From: Zoogloeaceae bacterium
Lineage (GTDB): Bacteria; Pseudomonadota; Gammaproteobacteria; Burkholderiales; Rhodocyclaceae
Direction: 5' to 3'
Assembly (NCBI GenBank): GCA_031290535.1
Contig: JAITNI010000009.1
Span: 1 to 7,246, forward strand
DNA length: 7,246 nucleotides
Under the pieces are notes generated by a model. That model did not search any database and had not been told where the DNA came from. It saw only the letters and a list, made by a program, of their open reading frames with translations. The position numbers and the translations under genes were made by a program. Numbering within the stretch: position 1 is the stretch's first letter; the number at the start of each line of letters is the position of its first letter. This document shows positions 1-7,225 of the stretch, piece by piece.

Positions 1-924
1 CAGGTCAATGGGAAAAATCAGCAATCCGTCCGCCATTTCTTCGAGCAGCATTTTGTGCCGCACGCCATTGTCGAGGGCGAAAATCGCCGCGAGGGCAGGG
101 TAACGGGCTATTACGAGCCACTGATTACCGGCAGCCGCACAAAAGACGCCCGCAACGCCACGCCCGTGCTGGGCGTGCCGCCGGACATGCTGACCATTGA
201 TCTGGGCGATGTCTATCCCGACCTGAAACACCGCCGCTTGCGCGGACGTCTGGTGGGCAACAAAATCGTGCCCTACTGGAGCCGGGCGGAAATCGACGCC
301 CAACTGGAAGCCACGCCGGAGCGCCAGTGGCCGGGGCAGCCCCTGCTCTGGGTACAAGACCCGGTGGAATTCTTTTTCCTGCAAATCCAGGGTTCCGGGC
401 GGGTGCAATTGCCGGACGGCAGCCGGGTACGCATCGGCTATGCCGACCAGAACGGCCACCCCTACCAGTCCATTGGCCGCCTGCTGGTGGAGCGGGGCGC
501 GCTGAAACTGGAAGAAGCCTCCATGCAGGGCATTCAGGCGTGGGCGCGCGCGCATCCCGGCGAATTGCGCGCCCTGTTGAACCAAAATCCCAGTTATGTG
601 TTTTTCCGCGAACTTTCCCAAACGGCGGCGGAGCCTGGCCCAATCGGCGCGCTGGGCGTACCGCTCACCCCCGAACGCAGCATCGCCATTGACCCGCGCC
701 ACATCCCGCTGGGCGCGCCCGTGTGGCTGGCGACGACGCACCCCAACAGCCGACGTTCCCTGAACCGGCTGGTCATGGCGCAGGATACCGGCGGCGCGAT
801 CAAGGGCGGCGTCCGTGCCGACTTTTTCTGGGGGTTTGGCAAACAGGCGGGCGAATCGGCAGGCCGGATGAAACAGTCTGGCCGCCTGTGGGTATTGTTG
901 CCCAAAGAAAGCGCCGCGCCCTGA
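1..924 (+). CDS. mltA: Membrane-bound lytic murein transglycosylase A (MltA), 5'-truncated by window edge
   Basis: MltA cleaves the MurNAc-GlcNAc bond of peptidoglycan in the periplasm and leaves 1,6-anhydro-MurNAc ends; it serves in wall turnover. The reading frame is open from base 1, and the homologous block FFEQHFVP begins before the first possible internal start (GTG at 55), so the true start and the expected lipoprotein signal lie outside the window. 307 residues are visible, against about 365 for the E. coli protein. In visible-residue numbering, the barrel domain covers roughly 10-215, with GRVTGYYEPLITGS (about 32-45) and FFFLQIQGSGRV (about 124-135). The C-terminal 3D domain covers about 225-300, with IDPRHIPLG, AQDTGGAIKG (Asp262) and RADFFWG (Asp274). 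Asp274 is the likely match to the catalytic Asp of MltA, inferred from motif position. The protein ends GRLWVLLPKES, as the family does. The next gene follows after 25 bases on the same strand. Confidence 0.95.
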   Translation, partial: QVNGKNQQSVRHFFEQHFVPHAIVEGENRREGRVTGYYEPLITGSRTKDARNATPVLGVPPDMLTIDLGDVYPDLKHRRLRGRLVGNKIVPYWSRAEIDAQLEATPERQWPGQPLLWVQDPVEFFFLQIQGSGRVQLPDGSRVRIGYADQNGHPYQSIGRLLVERGALKLEEASMQGIQAWARAHPGELRALLNQNPSYVFFRELSQTAAEPGPIGALGVPLTPERSIAIDPRHIPLGAPVWLATTHPNSRRSLNRLVMAQDTGGAIKGGVRADFFWGFGKQAGESAGRMKQSGRLWVLLPKESAAP

Positions 925-931
925 CGCGGCG
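912..931 (+). other. GC-rich hairpin spanning the mltA stop codon
   Basis: CGCCGCG (912-918) and CGCGGCG (925-931) form a perfect 7-bp stem around the six-base loop CCCTGA, so the mltA TGA (922-924) sits in the loop. No T-run follows, so this is not a standard intrinsic terminator. It could slow ribosomes at the stop, or limit access to the weak start region of the gene 18 bases downstream. It may also be chance in GC-rich DNA. Confidence 0.35.
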
Positions 932-949
932 GAACGAGCGATCAAAAGC

Positions 950-1699
950 ATGGCGAAAAAAATCAGGGATGATTATGGCGACGACTATGCCCGGATGCTG
1001 GCCGGAAAAATCAAGGCGCTCTCCCCCGACTTTCAGGCAGCGCGTTTTTTTGCGGCGCTCGCGGCGGAATCCTTTACGACACGCCCCTTTCTGGCGCGCA
1101 TGGATGTATTTGCGCGCGCATTGGAACAGAGCCTGTCGGGCGATTACGCCGCCCGTATCGCCCTGTTCCACAAACTCCTCGGCGACGAACTCGCCACGGA
1201 AACCGGCATGTTTACGGTGGGCGGCTGGCTCTGGCCGCTGGCGCGCTACGTGGAGCGGCATGGCGTGGAGGATTTTGCTGTCTCCGTCGGCTTTATCCGG
1301 GAACTGACCAAGCGCCACACCGGGGAATTTGCCGTGCGCCCCCTGCTCAGGCGCTTTCCCGACGCCATGCTGGCGGTCATGCAGACCTGGAGCCGGGATG
1401 ACAATGTGCATGTGCGGCGACTCGCCAGCGAAGGGCTGCGCCCGCGCCTGCCGTGGGCCAAAAAACTGCCCCTCGCGCTGGAACATTTTGCGGAATACAA
1501 GGCCATTCTGACAAACCTGAAAGACGACCCTTCCCGCTTCGTCCAGAAAAGCGTCGGCAATAACCTGAACGATCTCTTCAAGGACGCCCCCGACAAGGCG
1601 CGGGAAATCATTACGGAATGGCGGCGGGAGGAGCTTTCAAAAGCCGCGCAATGGATTATCCGGCACGGGACGCGACGCCTAAAACCCGATCTGGATTAA
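950..1699 (+). CDS. AlkC-type HEAT-repeat DNA alkylation repair protein (putative 3-methyladenine DNA glycosylase)
   Basis: Proteins of the AlkC/AlkD superfamily remove cationic alkylated purines such as 3-methyladenine from DNA, using a curved stack of HEAT-like helical repeats rather than classical base flipping. This 249-residue protein is almost wholly helical by composition. Its hallmarks are EFAVRPLLRRFP (126-137), VRRLASEGLRPRLPWA (155-170) and FVQKSVGNNLNDLFKDAP (197-214); the RRLxSEGxRPRLPW and VxxSVxNNLND signatures point to AlkC rather than AlkD. Glu161 in SEG is a candidate active-site acid (inference). The length matches the short AlkC form without a C-terminal Ig-like domain. 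ATG 950 is the first start in frame after the mltA stop; only a weak purine stretch precedes it, so translation may depend on coupling to mltA. It converges with rbfA. Substrate specificity cannot be read from the sequence. Confidence 0.85.
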   Translation: MAKKIRDDYGDDYARMLAGKIKALSPDFQAARFFAALAAESFTTRPFLARMDVFARALEQSLSGDYAARIALFHKLLGDELATETGMFTVGGWLWPLARYVERHGVEDFAVSVGFIRELTKRHTGEFAVRPLLRRFPDAMLAVMQTWSRDDNVHVRRLASEGLRPRLPWAKKLPLALEHFAEYKAILTNLKDDPSRFVQKSVGNNLNDLFKDAPDKAREIITEWRREELSKAAQWIIRHGTRRLKPDLD

Positions 1700-1718
1700 G
1701 CCCCTGCCGCGCCGGGGC
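1700..1718. terminator. Possible bidirectional terminator hairpin between convergent genes
   Basis: GCCCC (1700-1704) and GGGGC (1714-1718) form a 5-bp GC stem; a T/C mismatch, two inner GC pairs and a three-base loop can stack inside it. It fills nearly the whole 21-base gap between the stop of the AlkC-type gene (1697-1699) and the stop of rbfA (1721-1723), where termination is expected in both directions. Flanking T-runs are poor (TTATTCTTCCTT on the plus strand; TTAATCC then a TTTT farther along on the minus strand), so intrinsic activity is uncertain. Confidence 0.35.
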
Positions 1719-1720
1719 GG

Positions 1721-2107
1721 TTATTCTTCCTTGTCTGCCGGGACTTCTTCCCCGCTTTCACACGACAGCGCGGCGGCTTCATCAATCAGTCTGGAGAGGC
1801 TGGCACCGCGTTCCAGGGAATCGTCGTGGATGAAATGCAGTTCCGGCAGCGTGTGGATGCGGATGCGGCGGCCCAGTTCGCGGCGCAGAAAACCGGCGGC
1901 GCGGGCCAGACCGTGCTGGATTTCCGGCAGATGCGAAATATCAAGCGTGGTAAAGAAAATTTTGGCGTGCGCGTAGTCCGGCGTCAGCTCCACGGCGGTC
2001 AGGCTAATCATGCCCACACGCGGGTCTTTGAGTTCGCTCTGGACAATGTCCGCCAGATCGCGGCGGATTTGCTCGGAAACACGGTCAGCGCGGGAAAAAT
2101 TTTTCAT
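1721..2107 (-). CDS. rbfA: 30S ribosome-binding factor A (RbfA)
   Basis: RbfA binds the immature 30S subunit near the 5' end of 16S rRNA (helix 1 region) and helps late maturation; in E. coli it is needed for growth in the cold. The 128-residue protein has family length and covers the single KH-like domain: RADRVSEQIRRDLADIV (6-22), the signature LKDPRVGMISLTAVELTPD (26-44), AKIFFTTL (48-55), the helix ARAAGFLRRELGRRI (68-82) with the Ala-x-Gly type kink in place of a GxxG loop, and PELHFIHDDSLERG (88-101). The tail (115-128) is acidic and probably disordered. ATG 2107 is well placed for the family N-terminus; a purine-rich AAGGGGGA lies upstream at a rather long spacing of about 12 bases. 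It is the last gene of the operon in this window, 85 bases after infB, and ends facing the AlkC-type gene. Confidence 0.96.
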   Translation of the reverse strand: MKNFSRADRVSEQIRRDLADIVQSELKDPRVGMISLTAVELTPDYAHAKIFFTTLDISHLPEIQHGLARAAGFLRRELGRRIRIHTLPELHFIHDDSLERGASLSRLIDEAAALSCESGEEVPADKEE

Positions 2108-2116
2108 GGTCTTGAT

Positions 2117-2134
2117 TTTCCCCCTTGCGGGAAA
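2117..2134 (-). promoter_or_regulatory. Inverted repeat holding the rbfA ribosome binding site
   Basis: On the transcript, UUUCCC (2134-2129) can pair with GGGAAA (2122-2117) around a six-base loop. In an alternative fold CCC-GCAA-GGG closes on a GCAA tetraloop, extended by G-U pairs. The only Shine-Dalgarno candidate of rbfA (AAGGGGGA, about 2126-2119) lies partly in the 3' arm and partly in the loop, so either fold would mask it in part. A role in temperature-dependent or coupled translation is inference. Confidence 0.4.
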
Positions 2135-2157
2135 GTGAGAGAGACGAACGCCCCGGC

Positions 2158-2185
2158 GCTCCCTCCCCTGAAAAGAGGAGGAAGC
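2158..2185 (-). other. 12-bp hairpin in the infB-rbfA spacer
   Basis: Read as minus-strand RNA, GCUUCCUCCUCU (2185-2174) pairs over its full length with AGGGGAGGGAGC (2169-2158), ten Watson-Crick pairs and two G-U, closed by the four-base loop UUUC (2173-2170). It starts 7 bases after the infB stop. The two wobbles make the fold better as minus-strand RNA than as plus-strand RNA. GC-rich sequence follows, not a U-run, so it is not a canonical terminator. Possible roles are protection of the infB 3' end, RNase processing between infB and rbfA, or partial attenuation of rbfA. Confidence 0.5.
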
Positions 2186-2192
2186 ATCGCTA

Positions 2193-5100
2193 CTACAGGC
2201 TGCGGGCGACTTCCTGGATTTCGTAGGCTTCCAGCAGGTCGCCTTCCTTCAGGTCATTGAAGTTCTTGAGCGACAGGCCGCATTCAAAGCCCGCCTTGAC
2301 CTCCCTGGCGTCGTCCTTGAAACGCTTCAGGGAATCCAGCTCGCCGTCCCAGGCCACCACATGATCGCGCAGCAGGCGGATGCGGGACTGGCGACGCACG
2401 ACGCCTTCCTGCACCAGACAACCGGCAATCACCGTCTTGGAAATCTGGAACACCTGCCGGACTTCCACCTGCCCGGTGATGACCTCGCGTTTTTCCGGCG
2501 ACAACATGCCCGAGAGCGCGGCCTTGACGACATCCACCGCCTCGTAAATGATGTTGTAGTAGCGGATGTCGACCCCGAAGTGTTCGGCCAGTTTGCGCGC
2601 GTTGGCGTCAGCGCGGGTATTGAAGCCGATGATGACCGCGCCGGAGGCTTGCGCCAGATTCACGTCGGATTCGCTGATGCCCCCCACCGCACCGTGAATG
2701 ACGTTGACACGCACCTCATTCGTAGACAGTTTGGAGAGCGCGTGTACCAGCGCTTCCTGCGACCCCTGCACGTCCGCCTTGATGACCAGCGGCAGATACT
2801 TGATCTCGCCTTCGCCCATCTGCTCGAACATGGATTCGAGCTTGGCGGCCTGCTGTTTGGCGAGCTTCACGTCACGGAACTTGCCTTGCCGGAACAGGGC
2901 GATTTCACGCGCCCGTTTTTCATCGGCCAGCACAATGGCTTCCTCGCCCGCGCCGGGAACATCCGAAAGACCAAGAATTTCCACGGGAATGGAAGGGCCG
3001 GCTTCCTTGATGGATTTGCCGTTTTCGTCCAGCATGGCGCGGATGCGACCAAACACCTGCCCGGCCAGCAGCACGTCGCCCTGCTTCAGGGTGCCGGAGA
3101 GCACCAGCATACTGGCGACCGGGCCGCGTCCCTTGTCCAGACGGGCTTCGATAATCAGCCCCTTGGCGGGCGCGGCGACGGGGGCCTTGAGTTCCAGCAC
3201 TTCCGCCTGCAAAAGCACGTTTTCCAGCAGCGCGTCAATGCCAATATCCTTTTTGGCGGAGACGGAAATAAACGGAGAATCGCCGCCATATTCTTCCGGC
3301 ACCACGCCTTCGGCCACCAGCTCCTGCTTGACCCGATCGGGATTGGCTTCCGGCTTGTCGATCTTGTTGACGGCCACCACAATCGGCACATTGGCGGCCT
3401 TGGCGTGGTGGATGGCCTCGCGCGTCTGCGGCATCACGCCGTCATCCGCCGCCACCACCAGAATCACGATGTCGGTCGCCTGCGCCCCACGGGCGCGCAT
3501 GGCGGTAAAGGCTTCGTGCCCCGGCGTGTCGAGGAAGGTAATCATGCCGCGCTCGGTTTCCACGTGATACGCGCCGATGTGCTGGGTAATGCCGCCCGCT
3601 TCGCCGGAAGCGACCTTGGCGCGGCGGATGCAATCCAGCAAGGAGGTCTTGCCGTGGTCGACGTGGCCCATGACGGTGACGACCGGGGCGCGATGTTCTG
3701 GAACCACATCCGTGTGCGCGACGCCGGTGTCATCCAGAAACGCGTCCGGGTCGTCCAGTTTGGCGGCGACGGCGACGTGGCCTATTTCCTGCACCACAAT
3801 CATGGCGGTTTCCTGATCCAGCACCTGATTGATCGTCACCATCGACCCCATTTTCATAAGGGTCTTGATGACTTCGGTGGCCTTGATGGCCATCTTGTGC
3901 GCCAGATCGGCCACCGAAATGGTTTCCGGCACATGCACTTCGCGTACGATGGGTTCGGTCGGAGCCTGGAAACTGCCCTCGCCGTGTTCCGTCTGCCCAT
4001 GCTGCTGGTTGCGGCCCTGCCGGGCGCCGTCCTTCCAGTCCGGGGCGCGCCCCTTGTTGCCGCCTTTTTTGCGGTTGTCGCTCCAGGCGCTCTTGTGACC
4101 GTCCTTGGCCTTTGGCCCCTTGTCTTTCTTGGCGTCCGGCTTTTTGTGCAAGGTCTTGTCGGAAGATTTTTTCTCCTCGCCTGCCGCTGCGCCCTTGGTG
4201 GCGGCCTGACGGGCGTCTTCGGAAGCCTTGGCCGCCGCCGTTTTCTTTTCTGCGGCTTCCAGACGCGCACGGGCGAGTTCCGCCTGCCGCGTCTGTTTTT
4301 CCTTCAGTTCCTGTTCCTGCCGCTCGCGCAGTTCCCGATGCCGACGTTCTTCATCGTCGCGTTTCTTCAACTCGGCATCGTCCAGAACGTGTTTTTTGAC
4401 GACGGTTTTGACCGTCCTGGTTTTGTCCGGTACGGCAGGCGTAGCGGAATTTTTTCCCGCTTCGGCAGAGGCCGGTTTTTTGCCTTTTTTGCTGGCGTCC
4501 GGTTTGGGTTTGTCCCTGTCCTGGCGCGGCTTGTCCCGGTTGTCCCTGCCTGCGGATTTTTCGGGCGTTTTGCTGCCGCTCCCCGCTTTGGCGGGCGTCT
4601 GGGCGGGTGCTTTGGCGGGTTTTTCGGCGGCGACCGGCGCAGCCGTACCGGGTACCGGGTCGGACGCAGATTCCGGCGTCGTTGCCGCAACAGGCGCTGA
4701 GGCAGTAACTGGCACGGGTTCGACCTGAGTGGCCTCGGGCGCGGCGGATTCCAGGCGCGTTGTGGGTACGGACGCCGGGGCGGCCTCGCTGCGTGCTTCC
4801 ACGCTTTCCCCTTGTTCCACGCCCCCCTGAGTTTTTGGCGCGGGCGTTGCGTTGGCCGCTGCCGTTTCTGCCACGGCTTCGACCCCCGGAGCGGTTTCCG
4901 ACAGGGATTCCAGTGCTTCCACCGGCGCGTCGCGTTTGACCAGCACCCGCTTCTTGCGAACTTCCACCTGCACGGTGCGGGCGCGGCCCGAAGCGTCCGT
5001 GGTCTTGATTTCGGAGGCGACCTTACTGGTCAGCGTGATTTTGGTCTTGCTGCTGTCGCCGTGCGAGGAGCGCAGGAATGCCAGCAACTTGGCCTTGTCC

Positions 5101-5222
5101 TGATCGGTGAGGCTGTCCTGGGCGCTTCCCTTCTTCACCCCGGCGGTGGAGAGTTGTTCCAGAAGCGCCTCGACAGGCATTTTCAGTTCGCGGGCGAACT
5201 GGGCAACGGGGGTGGTCGACAT
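2193..5222 (-). CDS. infB: Translation initiation factor IF-2
   Basis: IF-2 is the GTPase that brings formyl-Met-tRNA to the 30S P site and promotes 50S joining. This 1009-residue protein, against 890 in E. coli, has a first IF2N domain (about 1-52), an associated segment ending [15 protein letters not shown] (84-98), a low-complexity Ala/Pro/Lys/Glu-rich linker (about 100-425, with a charged probable coiled coil about 270-345), and a second IF2N domain (about 433-483). The G domain shows GHVDHGKT (519-526), switch I GGIT (543-546), DTPGH (565-569), NKID (619-622) and SAK (655-657). The later beta-barrel and C-terminal domains follow, ending with the tRNA-binding domain and its [11 protein letters not shown] signature (980-990). 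The extra length is all in the linker. ATG 5222 is supported by a Shine-Dalgarno 7 bases upstream and by the IF2N start. The stop is TAG. It lies 12 bases after nusA, clearly in the same transcript. Confidence 0.98.
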   Translation of the reverse strand: MSTTPVAQFARELKMPVEALLEQLSTAGVKKGSAQDSLTDQDKAKLLAFLRSSHGDSSKTKITLTSKVASEIKTTDASGRARTVQVEVRKKRVLVKRDAPVEALESLSETAPGVEAVAETAAANATPAPKTQGGVEQGESVEARSEAAPASVPTTRLESAAPEATQVEPVPVTASAPVAATTPESASDPVPGTAAPVAAEKPAKAPAQTPAKAGSGSKTPEKSAGRDNRDKPRQDRDKPKPDASKKGKKPASAEAGKNSATPAVPDKTRTVKTVVKKHVLDDAELKKRDDEERRHRELRERQEQELKEKQTRQAELARARLEAAEKKTAAAKASEDARQAATKGAAAGEEKKSSDKTLHKKPDAKKDKGPKAKDGHKSAWSDNRKKGGNKGRAPDWKDGARQGRNQQHGQTEHGEGSFQAPTEPIVREVHVPETISVADLAHKMAIKATEVIKTLMKMGSMVTINQVLDQETAMIVVQEIGHVAVAAKLDDPDAFLDDTGVAHTDVVPEHRAPVVTVMGHVDHGKTSLLDCIRRAKVASGEAGGITQHIGAYHVETERGMITFLDTPGHEAFTAMRARGAQATDIVILVVAADDGVMPQTREAIHHAKAANVPIVVAVNKIDKPEANPDRVKQELVAEGVVPEEYGGDSPFISVSAKKDIGIDALLENVLLQAEVLELKAPVAAPAKGLIIEARLDKGRGPVASMLVLSGTLKQGDVLLAGQVFGRIRAMLDENGKSIKEAGPSIPVEILGLSDVPGAGEEAIVLADEKRAREIALFRQGKFRDVKLAKQQAAKLESMFEQMGEGEIKYLPLVIKADVQGSQEALVHALSKLSTNEVRVNVIHGAVGGISESDVNLAQASGAVIIGFNTRADANARKLAEHFGVDIRYYNIIYEAVDVVKAALSGMLSPEKREVITGQVEVRQVFQISKTVIAGCLVQEGVVRRQSRIRLLRDHVVAWDGELDSLKRFKDDAREVKAGFECGLSLKNFNDLKEGDLLEAYEIQEVARSL

Positions 5223-5229
5223 GGTGTTT

Positions 5230-5236
5230 CTCCCTT
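5230..5236 (-). promoter_or_regulatory. infB ribosome binding site overlapping the nusA stop
   Basis: AAGGGAG lies 7 bases before the infB ATG, and its first two A residues are the last two bases of the nusA TAA stop. This fixes the infB start and suggests that ribosomes ending on nusA reinitiate on infB. Confidence 0.75.
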
Positions 5237-6707
5237 ACTCGAACCAGTGGGCGCGGGCCGTGAGAATCAGGGCCTTCGCCTTTTCTTCCTCCATGCCCGT
5301 GAGGTCGATGAGTTCATCCACGGCCAGCTCCGCCAGATCATCGCGTGTTTTGATGCCCTCGGCGGCCAGCTTTCCGGCGAGACTCTTGTCCATGCCGTCC
5401 AGCGCGAGCAGTTCTTCATCGACCTGGTCGATCTGCTCCTCCGTCGCAATGGCCTCGGTCAGCAGGACGTTGCGGGCGCGTTCGCGCAATTCGTTGACCA
5501 GATTTTCGTCCAGTCCGTCGATTTCCAGCATTTCGGCCAGCGGCACGTAGGCCACTTCTTCCAGCGTGGAAAACCCTTCTTCAATCAGGAGACTGGCGAG
5601 TTCTTCGTCAATATCCAGCTTTTCCATGAACAGGACGCGGGTGGCGGCAACTTCGGCTTCCTGCCGTTTTTCGGATTCTTCCTGCGTCATCAGGTTGATT
5701 GTCCAGCCGGTGAGTTCGGAAGCCAGACGCACATTCTGCCCGCCCTTGCCGATGGCCACCGCCAGATTTTCCTCATCCACCACCACATCCATGGCGTGTT
5801 TTTCCTCATCCACCATGATGGAGGAGACCTCGGCAGGCGCCAGCGCGCCAATCACGAACTGCGCCGGGTCAGCAGACCACAGCACAATGTCGATCGGCTC
5901 GCTGGCGATTTCATTCCTGACCGCCGTCACGCGGGTGCCGCGCATCCCGACGCAGGTGCCAATTGGGTCAATGCGCGGGTCGTTGGATTTGACGGCGATC
6001 TTGGCGCGCAAACCCGGATCGCGGGAACAGGCCTTCAGCTCCATCAGGCCATCCTCGATTTCCGGCACTTCGATTTCAAACAGTTTGATGATGAATTCCG
6101 GCGCGATGCGCGACAAAATGATCTGCGCGCCGCGTGTGCCCCGGTCAATCCGCAGCATGTACGCCTTCACCCGGTCGCCGACGCGCAGGTTTTCCTTGGG
6201 AATCATCTGGTCGCGGGGCAGGAGCGCCTCGATCTTGCCCGCCTCGATAATGGCGTTGCCCCGCTCCATGCGCTTGATGGCGCCGGAAACGATGTGTTCC
6301 TTGCGTTCGAGAAAATCGGTGAGAATCTGTTCCTTTTCGGCGTCGCGGATGCGCTGCAAAATCACCTGCTTGGCGGTCTGCGCGCCAATACGGCCAAAAT
6401 CAACGGGTTCAAGCGCTTCTTCGAGAAAATCGCCGATCTCGACGTTTTCATCCTCATTTTTCGCTTCCGAGAGCGGCGTCTGGGTATGTTCGTTCACATA
6501 CTCCTCATCCGCCACGACCTGCCAGCGGCGGAAAGAATCGAAGTTGCCCGTCTCGCGGTCAATGACCACCCAGACGTCCGCCTCCTCATGAAGACGCTTT
6601 TTGGTGGCGAGCGCCAGCGCCGTTTCCAGCGCGTCAAACACCACATCGCGGGCGACGTTTTTTTCACGCGCCAGCGCATCCGCCAGCAACAACATTTCAC
6701 GACTCAT
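5235..6707 (-). CDS. nusA: Transcription termination/antitermination factor NusA
   Basis: NusA binds RNA polymerase and nascent RNA, promotes pausing and intrinsic termination, and takes part in rRNA antitermination. The 490 residues match the proteobacterial full-length form. Domains in order: N-terminal RNA polymerase-binding domain (about 1-125, opening [18 protein letters not shown]); S1 domain (about 137-200, [18 protein letters not shown], then [12 protein letters not shown]); KH1 (about 203-300, with VGMRG at 253-257); KH2 (about 300-350, with [13 protein letters not shown] at 318-330); and two acidic repeats (about 360-418 and 432-488) that in E. coli contact the polymerase alpha subunit. 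It ends ARAHWFE. ATG 6707 has a strong Shine-Dalgarno and overlaps the rimP stop by four bases, so translation is probably coupled to rimP. infB follows after 12 bases. All expected RNA-binding loops are present and nothing looks degraded. Confidence 0.98.
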   Translation of the reverse strand: MSREMLLLADALAREKNVARDVVFDALETALALATKKRLHEEADVWVVIDRETGNFDSFRRWQVVADEEYVNEHTQTPLSEAKNEDENVEIGDFLEEALEPVDFGRIGAQTAKQVILQRIRDAEKEQILTDFLERKEHIVSGAIKRMERGNAIIEAGKIEALLPRDQMIPKENLRVGDRVKAYMLRIDRGTRGAQIILSRIAPEFIIKLFEIEVPEIEDGLMELKACSRDPGLRAKIAVKSNDPRIDPIGTCVGMRGTRVTAVRNEIASEPIDIVLWSADPAQFVIGALAPAEVSSIMVDEEKHAMDVVVDEENLAVAIGKGGQNVRLASELTGWTINLMTQEESEKRQEAEVAATRVLFMEKLDIDEELASLLIEEGFSTLEEVAYVPLAEMLEIDGLDENLVNELRERARNVLLTEAIATEEQIDQVDEELLALDGMDKSLAGKLAAEGIKTRDDLAELAVDELIDLTGMEEEKAKALILTARAHWFE

Positions 6708-7225
6708 CGTCCTCTCCTTTTTGCTGGCCTGCCGCCAAAATCGGGGGCCAGACGCGCTTTTTCGATATTGTCAAATTCCAGCCCCACTTCACCGCCCGTC
6801 GACGCGAGCGCCACGTTCTGCGCCGCATCGGGATGATCTGCGTCATCCGGTTTGAGGCGCAAACGCACCTTGCCCTCCTGCACCCCCAACAGCGTGCCCT
6901 GAAAGTTGCGCCGCCCGTTTAAGGGCATCCGCAGCTTCAATTTGATCTCCTGCCCGGCAAAGCGGGTAAAATCCGCCTCTTTTCCGAGCAGCCGATCCAG
7001 CCCCGGCGACGAGACTTCCAGACGGTCGTAATCGACGTTCTCCACTTCCAGCAGACGGGAAAGCTGGTGGGAAACCGTCGCGCAGTCTTCCACGTCAATG
7101 CCGCCAGACTTTTCGGGCCGGTCGATGAAAACGCGCAGCAGCCGTCCCCCGGAAGGGAACTCCAGCTCCACCAGCTCGTACCCGAGACCGGCAATCGTCT
7201 TTTCCAGCAGGGTGTGCAAATCCAT
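6704..7225 (-). CDS. rimP: Ribosome maturation factor RimP
   Basis: RimP acts early in 30S assembly, helping S12 and other proteins bind the 5' and central domains of 16S rRNA. Numbered from ATG 7225, the 173-residue protein has an alpha/beta N-terminal domain (about 1-80) with [13 protein letters not shown] (11-23), LLRVFIDRP (29-37), [16 protein letters not shown] (44-59) and the hallmark VSSPGLDR (71-78). An SH3-like C-terminal domain (about 82-165) follows, with [23 protein letters not shown] and [13 protein letters not shown], then a short basic tail (PAKRRGR). The start at ATG 7225 aligns from memory with betaproteobacterial RimP, where Met lies about 14 residues before GYEL; a TTG two codons upstream (7231) is possible. 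No Shine-Dalgarno is visible for either, and the frame stays open to the window edge, so the start is less sure than the gene. First gene of the cluster here; its TGA overlaps the nusA ATG. Confidence 0.95.
   Translation of the reverse strand: MDLHTLLEKTIAGLGYELVELEFPSGGRLLRVFIDRPEKSGGIDVEDCATVSHQLSRLLEVENVDYDRLEVSSPGLDRLLGKEADFTRFAGQEIKLKLRMPLNGRRNFQGTLLGVQEGKVRLRLKPDDADHPDAAQNVALASTGGEVGLEFDNIEKARLAPDFGGRPAKRRGR
6711..6719 (-). promoter_or_regulatory. nusA ribosome binding site
   Basis: AAGGAGAGG, inside the last codons of rimP, sits 3 bases (6 from the GGAG core) before the nusA ATG at 6707. It is the strongest Shine-Dalgarno in the window. It supports the 4-base ATGA overlap start and suggests that nusA can initiate by itself as well as by coupling. 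Confidence 0.75.

Noticed and set aside
55..924. GTG at 55 as the start of mltA
   Set aside because: The frame is open to base 1 and conserved MltA sequence (FFEQHFVP) precedes the GTG, so the gene is cut by the window edge rather than starting there.
2176..2187. AGGAGG on the plus strand that looks like a strong Shine-Dalgarno
   Set aside because: No start codon lies at the right distance downstream, and the sequence is fully explained as the arm of the minus-strand hairpin in the infB-rbfA spacer.
2361..4700. Very long open frame (779 codons) on the plus strand, antisense to infB
   Set aside because: Its translation is rich in His, Gly, Phe, Arg and Asp with no recognisable domain. It mirrors the codon bias of the certain infB gene on the other strand. 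Long antisense frames are common opposite GC-rich genes.
4440..4740. Repetitive GC-rich sequence suggestive of a tandem repeat array
   Set aside because: It encodes the Ala/Pro/Lys-rich linker of IF-2. The units (for example [13 protein letters not shown]) are irregular in protein and DNA, as usual for this linker.
5566..6591. Ser/Ala/Met-rich open frame of 341 codons antisense to nusA
   Set aside because: Composition is a by-product of Glu/Asp/Ala codons of nusA read backwards; no family resemblance.
4812..6836. Second long open frame (674 codons) on the plus strand, antisense to the start of infB and all of nusA
   Set aside because: It crosses the infB-nusA and nusA-rimP junctions without regard to them and has no domain or good ribosome binding site. 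It is best explained as a shadow of the real genes.
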